Below, piece after piece: positions 60,060 through 64,000 of a stretch of 64,000 nt of DNA. Location of the stretch: positions 682,001 through 746,000 of the forward strand of contig JAPXFQ010002669.1 in the NCBI GenBank assembly GCA_028564705.1, read 5' to 3'. This DNA comes from Apricaphanius iberus. Lineage: Eukaryota; Chordata; Actinopteri; Cyprinodontiformes; Aphaniidae. The notes below the pieces were generated by a model. The model saw nothing but the letters and a program-made list of their open reading frames with translations, did not search any database and was not told where the DNA came from. Each line of letters opens with the position of its first letter. The stretch's first letter is position 1. The translations under genes were made by a program, and so were the position numbers.

Positions 60060-62790
60060 AGGAAGGCATGTTGGTAGGCAGAGAGAGAAATTCAAGATTT
60101 TGGAATTAAGAGTAGGGACTCTGGATGTTGGGACTATGACAAGTAAACCTAGAGAGCTGGTTGACATGATGCAGAGAATGAAGGTGGATATTATATGTGT
60201 TCAGGGGACCATCCTTCTTCCAGTCAGCTGACTGTAAACAGGTGCCAGGTACAGATGAATAAAGACGAACACCCAGTGACACACCTACTTCCCAAAAGGT
60301 GCTAATCAACCATATTAGCAAATTCTCATTTTGGCTCCTACAGGGTAGGTGAAAAGAGAAATGGAGTAGGAGTTGTTTTGCAAGAGGAATTTAAAAGTGT
60401 GGCAAGGTACACAATGAGGGCTCAGGTGGGATTTGATCCATGACTACTGGGTTAGAGTCATGCGAGCTAACCAGTCAGCCAAAGGGATATGCCTGTGGCC
60501 AAGCAGCAACGGCACATCATCTATCGGAGCCACAGTGACAGGACCTCCACACTGTCAAACTAGGAACGTTCTGGAGGTGAAAACGGTGTCAGATAGATGA
60601 GTCTGAAGCTTGATATGGAATGAATAATGATCATTGTTGTTAGTGGTTATGCCCCACAGGTAGGATGTGAGTTAGAAGAGAAGCAGAAACTCTGGAGTGA
60701 AATAGATGATTTGATGCAGAGTATCCCCAGAGTTGAGAGGGTGGTGATTGGTGCAGACTTTAACGGACATGTTGGTGAAGGGACAGAGGTAATGAGGAAT
60801 TGATGGGCAGGTTTGGTATCCAGAATAGAAATGAAGGAGGACAGATGGTGGTAGACTTTTAAAAAATGATGGAAATGGCTGCTGTAAACAATTTCTTCCA
60901 GAAGAGGCAGGAACATAAGGTGAGTAATAAGAGTGGAGGTAGGAACACTCAGGTGGACTATATCTCATGTAGATGTTATGATCTGAAGGAGATTAGTGAC
61001 TGCAAAGTGGTGGTAGGTGAGAGAGTAGATAGATGGCATAGAATGGAGGTATGTAGGATGAATCTGATGGTGTGGAAGGTGAAGGGAACAAAGACAGAGC
61101 AGAGGACCAAGTGGTGGAAACTGAAAAAAGAAGAGTGCTGTGATTAGGGAGACAGGAAGGAGGGTACTTGGTGTGTCATCTGAAAGAAGAAAGTATATAA
61201 GGAGACTTGGTGGTGGAACGATGAAGTTCAGAAACATATATAGACAAAGAAATTGGCTAAGAAGAAGTGGGACACTGAGAGGACTGGGGAGAGCAGACAG
61301 GAGCACAGGGAGATGCAGCGCATGGTGAAGGTAGAGGTGGCAAAGTCCAAACAAAGGGCGTATGAATACCTATATGCTAGGTTGGATAGTAAATAGGGAG
61401 AGAATGGTTTGTATATGTTGGTTAGGCACAGAGACAGAGATGGAAATTATGTGCAACAGGTAAGGGTGATCAAGGATATGGATGGAAATGAACTGACATG
61501 TGCCAAGAGTGTGATGGGAAGATGGAAAGAGTACTTTGAATAGCTGATGATTGAGGAAAATCAGAGAGAATGTAGAGTAGAAGAGGTGGGCGTTGCGGAT
61601 CAGGAAGTAGCTGAGATTAGTAAGGAAGTGAGGAAAGCTTTGAAGAGGATGAATATGAGAAAGGCTGTTGGGCCTGGTGACATACCTGTGGAGGTATAGA
61701 AGTGTCAAGGAGAGATGACAGTAGAGTTTTTGACTAGGTTCTTTAACAAGACCTTGGAGACTGAGAAGATGACTGAGGAAAGGAGGAAATGTGTTCTAGT
61801 GTCGATCTTTAAGAACAAGGAAGATGTACAGAAATATGGCAACTACAGAAGAATAAAGTTAATGAGTCATACAATAAAACTGTGGGAAAGAGTGGTGGAA
61901 GCTATGCTTCGGCCAAAAGTCAGGATTTGTGAGCAGCAGTACGGTTTCATGCCAAGAAAGAGCACTGCAGATGCAATCTTTGCCTTTAAGGATGCTGATG
62001 GAAAAGTACAGAGAGAGTCAGAGGGAGCTGCTTTGTGTCTTTGTAGATTTAGAGAGAGTGTATGACAGGGTGCCAAGAGAAGAGCAGTTGTTTTGTATGA
62101 GACAGTCTGGAGTGGCAGGGAAGTATGTTATGGTGGTACAGGGTATCTATGAGAGTTTTGAGACAGCAGTAAGGTGTGCTGTAGGAGTGACAGAGGAAAT
62201 CAAGATGGAGGTGGGATTGCGTTAACCAGCGGCGAAGAAGCGCGTGGAAGCTGATTGGAATGGGTGGAGAAAAGTGTCTGGTTTTATGTGTGATAAAAGG
62301 ATTTCAGCAAGAATGAAAGAAAAGGTGTAGAAGACATTAGTGAGACCAGCGATGTTGTATGGTCTAGAGACAGTAGCGATGAGGAAAAGACGGGAAGGAG
62401 AATTAGAGGTTGCAGAACTCAGGATTCTCTCTGGGAGTGACAAGAATAGACTGGATCAGGAATGAGTACATCAGAGGGACAGCTCATGTTAGATGTTTGG
62501 GGATAAAGTTAGGGAGGCCAGACTGAGATGGTTTGGACATGTTCATAGGAGAGACAACGATTATATCAGTAGAAGGATGCTGAGGATGGAGCCACCATGC
62601 ACGAGGCTGAGGGAGACCAAAAGAGGGAAGAATGGATGTGGTGAAACAGGACATGAAGTTAGATGGTATGAGGGCACAGAATTCCGAGGATAGGACGAAA
62701 TGGAGAAAAATGATTTGCTGTGGCGACCTCTGATTGGAAAAGCCAAAAGAGAAAGGAAAAGAAGACTTGTAAATGATTAGCTGGAGAGGA
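60060..62790 (+). mobile_element. RTE-type LINE, decayed
   Basis: Plus-strand frames read an endonuclease (LGTLDVGTMTSKPRELVDMM-like text near 60110, VVIGADFNGHVGEG near 60742, TQVDYISCRC near 60950, WWKLKKEECC near 61110). A reverse transcriptase follows: MRKAVGPGDIPVEV near 61655, NYRRIKLMSHTIKLWERVVE near 61840, QYGFMPRKSTADAIFA near 61938 and FVDLERVYDRVPREE near 62037. After MEVGLR (62221) it jumps to KKRVEADWNGWRKVSGF, so the FADD block is deleted. The C-terminal DKVREARLRWFGHVHRRDN and the end near 62760 remain. Many stops. Confidence 0.87.
60400..60562. repeat. Insertion inside the RTE-type LINE, SINE-like
   Basis: The LINE frame runs NGVGVVLQEEFKSV up to about 60398 and resumes LEVKTVSDR from about 60570. 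The 160 bp between do not fit the LINE. They include GGTGGGATTTGATCCATGA and GTCATGCGAGCTAACCAGTC, which read in reverse like degenerate B- and A-box tRNA text. Family unknown. Confidence 0.4.
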
Positions 62791-62835
62791 AATGCACTAA
62801 TAGCATTATTATGTATTTTTTGTAAGCTGTAAAAG

Positions 62836-62945
62836 TATCTGATGCAATTATTTGGTGTCACTTAGTCACATAACCTAGGAGCTATTGAAGAAAAAACTGA
62901 AATAAAATGGTAAAATATTAATAGAAAATATTATGGTAATATTAC
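62836..62945 (-). repeat. Inverted copy of the 150-bp repeat unit
   Basis: On the minus strand it reads TATTAATATTTTACC, TTCTTCAATAGCTCC and GTGACTAAGTGACACCAAAT, matching the 59203-59872 array. Together the two form an inverted pair about 3 kb apart, with the RTE-type LINE between them. Confidence 0.8.
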
Positions 62946-64000
62946 TGGTATATCTAAAAGCTGTCGCGTTGCTGATATTTTAATCTGTTGTCTCTTCATT
63001 ATCAGCGAGTTTACAACGATGCGCGTTCCCGTGGCAGGGGATGCAAATCTTGGCAGGCATGCCGTTCTCAGCGTAACACCAGCGCCTTTACAATGAGGAA
63101 GCTATTCCATTAGAATGGATTGTATGAGGCAGGAAAGAAGAGAGAAAGAAAAGGACACGTACAGGTGTATGCGTCTCAAAATATACATGAAACACAGCAT
63201 CAGTCTCTGTAATATGTTATTATTGGCATGATAGTAGGGCATAGCAACTAAACACTTAATACTAGCAACTAACTTTTTTGTGATGCATACAATCTGAGTT
63301 TAATAATAGTGGTTGCTATTTTATGTGATTAATTTAATGGCGGGGGTTGGGACGATTCTGAGGGCACGGCACAGACAGGGGTCCCTTTGAGGGCTATCAA
63401 TATGTATTGTCTTGTGTAGGCTAAACGTTTTTTAAATAAATAATTTCATGTGTTGATGTGTTAAAATAAACAAATTATATATGGTTGGGATTCGACATAA
63501 AAAAAAAATCCTCGAATTATGTATGATATTATCATTTGACCCCTCTAAGGGTACTGTAAGAGTAAGGGTACTGTATGGTATCGTCTGACACTGGCAGCGG
63601 CACATACGAAATGTGTACAGCACGCTTCGCTTACGTGAACAATTCCTTCCCTTCACTGCCGTTGAAGATCTTTTCTGTCAAACTGTTGCTCTATTTAGGT
63701 CAAAGTAAGATTAGCTTCTAAAACCCAATGTTACAACTTTTCATTTTTGTGTGTCAGCCGCTGTGAGATACAGGAGGATGTATGGATGCTGAACTAGCCA
63801 CGTTGCTACTGGATTGGTATGTAATAAATGCTTGCTCTTGGGTTATTTGGGCATGATGATGCGATACAGTGTCAGGAAAATTGTTTGATGGTTTACCAAC
63901 TGACACGCTGTCAGTTTGATGTTTTGTTCTTTTGACCGTACTTGTAAACTTGTTCTGAAGCGCTCCATAGTTATTCCCTCATCTGCTTCGGCTGTCGGCA
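62946..64000. other. Right edge of window, nothing recognised
   Basis: AT-rich DNA with no believable exon, microsatellite or transposon end that I could fix. GACCCCTCTAAGGGTACTG near 63540 is not matched elsewhere in the window. Confidence 0.45.

Overview
The window is vertebrate nuclear DNA, almost certainly from a ray-finned (teleost) fish. It has intron-split genes with GT-AG junctions, AT-rich introns, and teleost-type interspersed repeats: many Tc1-like elements, hAT MITEs, L2-, Rex1-, I- and RTE-type LINEs and a tRNA-headed SINE. There is no operon structure, CRISPR array, rRNA or functional tRNA. Three host genes can be built exon by exon with matching splice phases.

Left third: a tapasin-family MHC class I chaperone gene, best read as tapasin-related protein (tapbpl), runs on the minus strand from 19631 to about 1425 in seven coding exons. 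Its third intron (18956-6460) is 12.5 kb long and holds a nest of LINEs: an I-type element interrupted by a Rex1 3' end, a SINE and an L2 element, with a second L2 abutting it. Centre: gemin4, a subunit of the SMN complex, runs on the plus strand from 20128 to 37812 in six coding exons, beginning with a 22-nt coding part of exon 1. Its introns carry three Tc1-like elements, one of which contains two hAT MITEs with intact 8-bp target duplications. Right: tlcd3a (formerly fam57a), a multipass TLC-domain membrane protein, runs on the minus strand from 58664 to 43639 in five coding exons.

The start codons of tapbpl and gemin4 face each other 496 bp apart, so that interval is probably a two-way promoter. 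It holds a good ISRE/IRF-type site about 80-100 bp before the tapbpl start and a CACGTG E-box. gemin4 and tlcd3a converge tail to tail, as GEMIN4 and FAM57A/TLCD3A do on human 17p13.3 from memory, so that pair looks like conserved synteny. tapbpl next to gemin4 does not match the human order.

Most of the rest is transposon-derived. Between gemin4 and tlcd3a a SINE, a Tc1-like element and a second Tc1-like element stand end to end, separated only by single TA dinucleotides. The right edge (59-63 kb) has a tandem repeat of about 150 bp, an inverted copy of its unit 3 kb away, and a decayed RTE-type LINE between them. I found no clearly new biological system. The most testable points are the shared promoter with its interferon-type site, the tiny gemin4 first coding exon, and the nested insertions that can be dated against each other.
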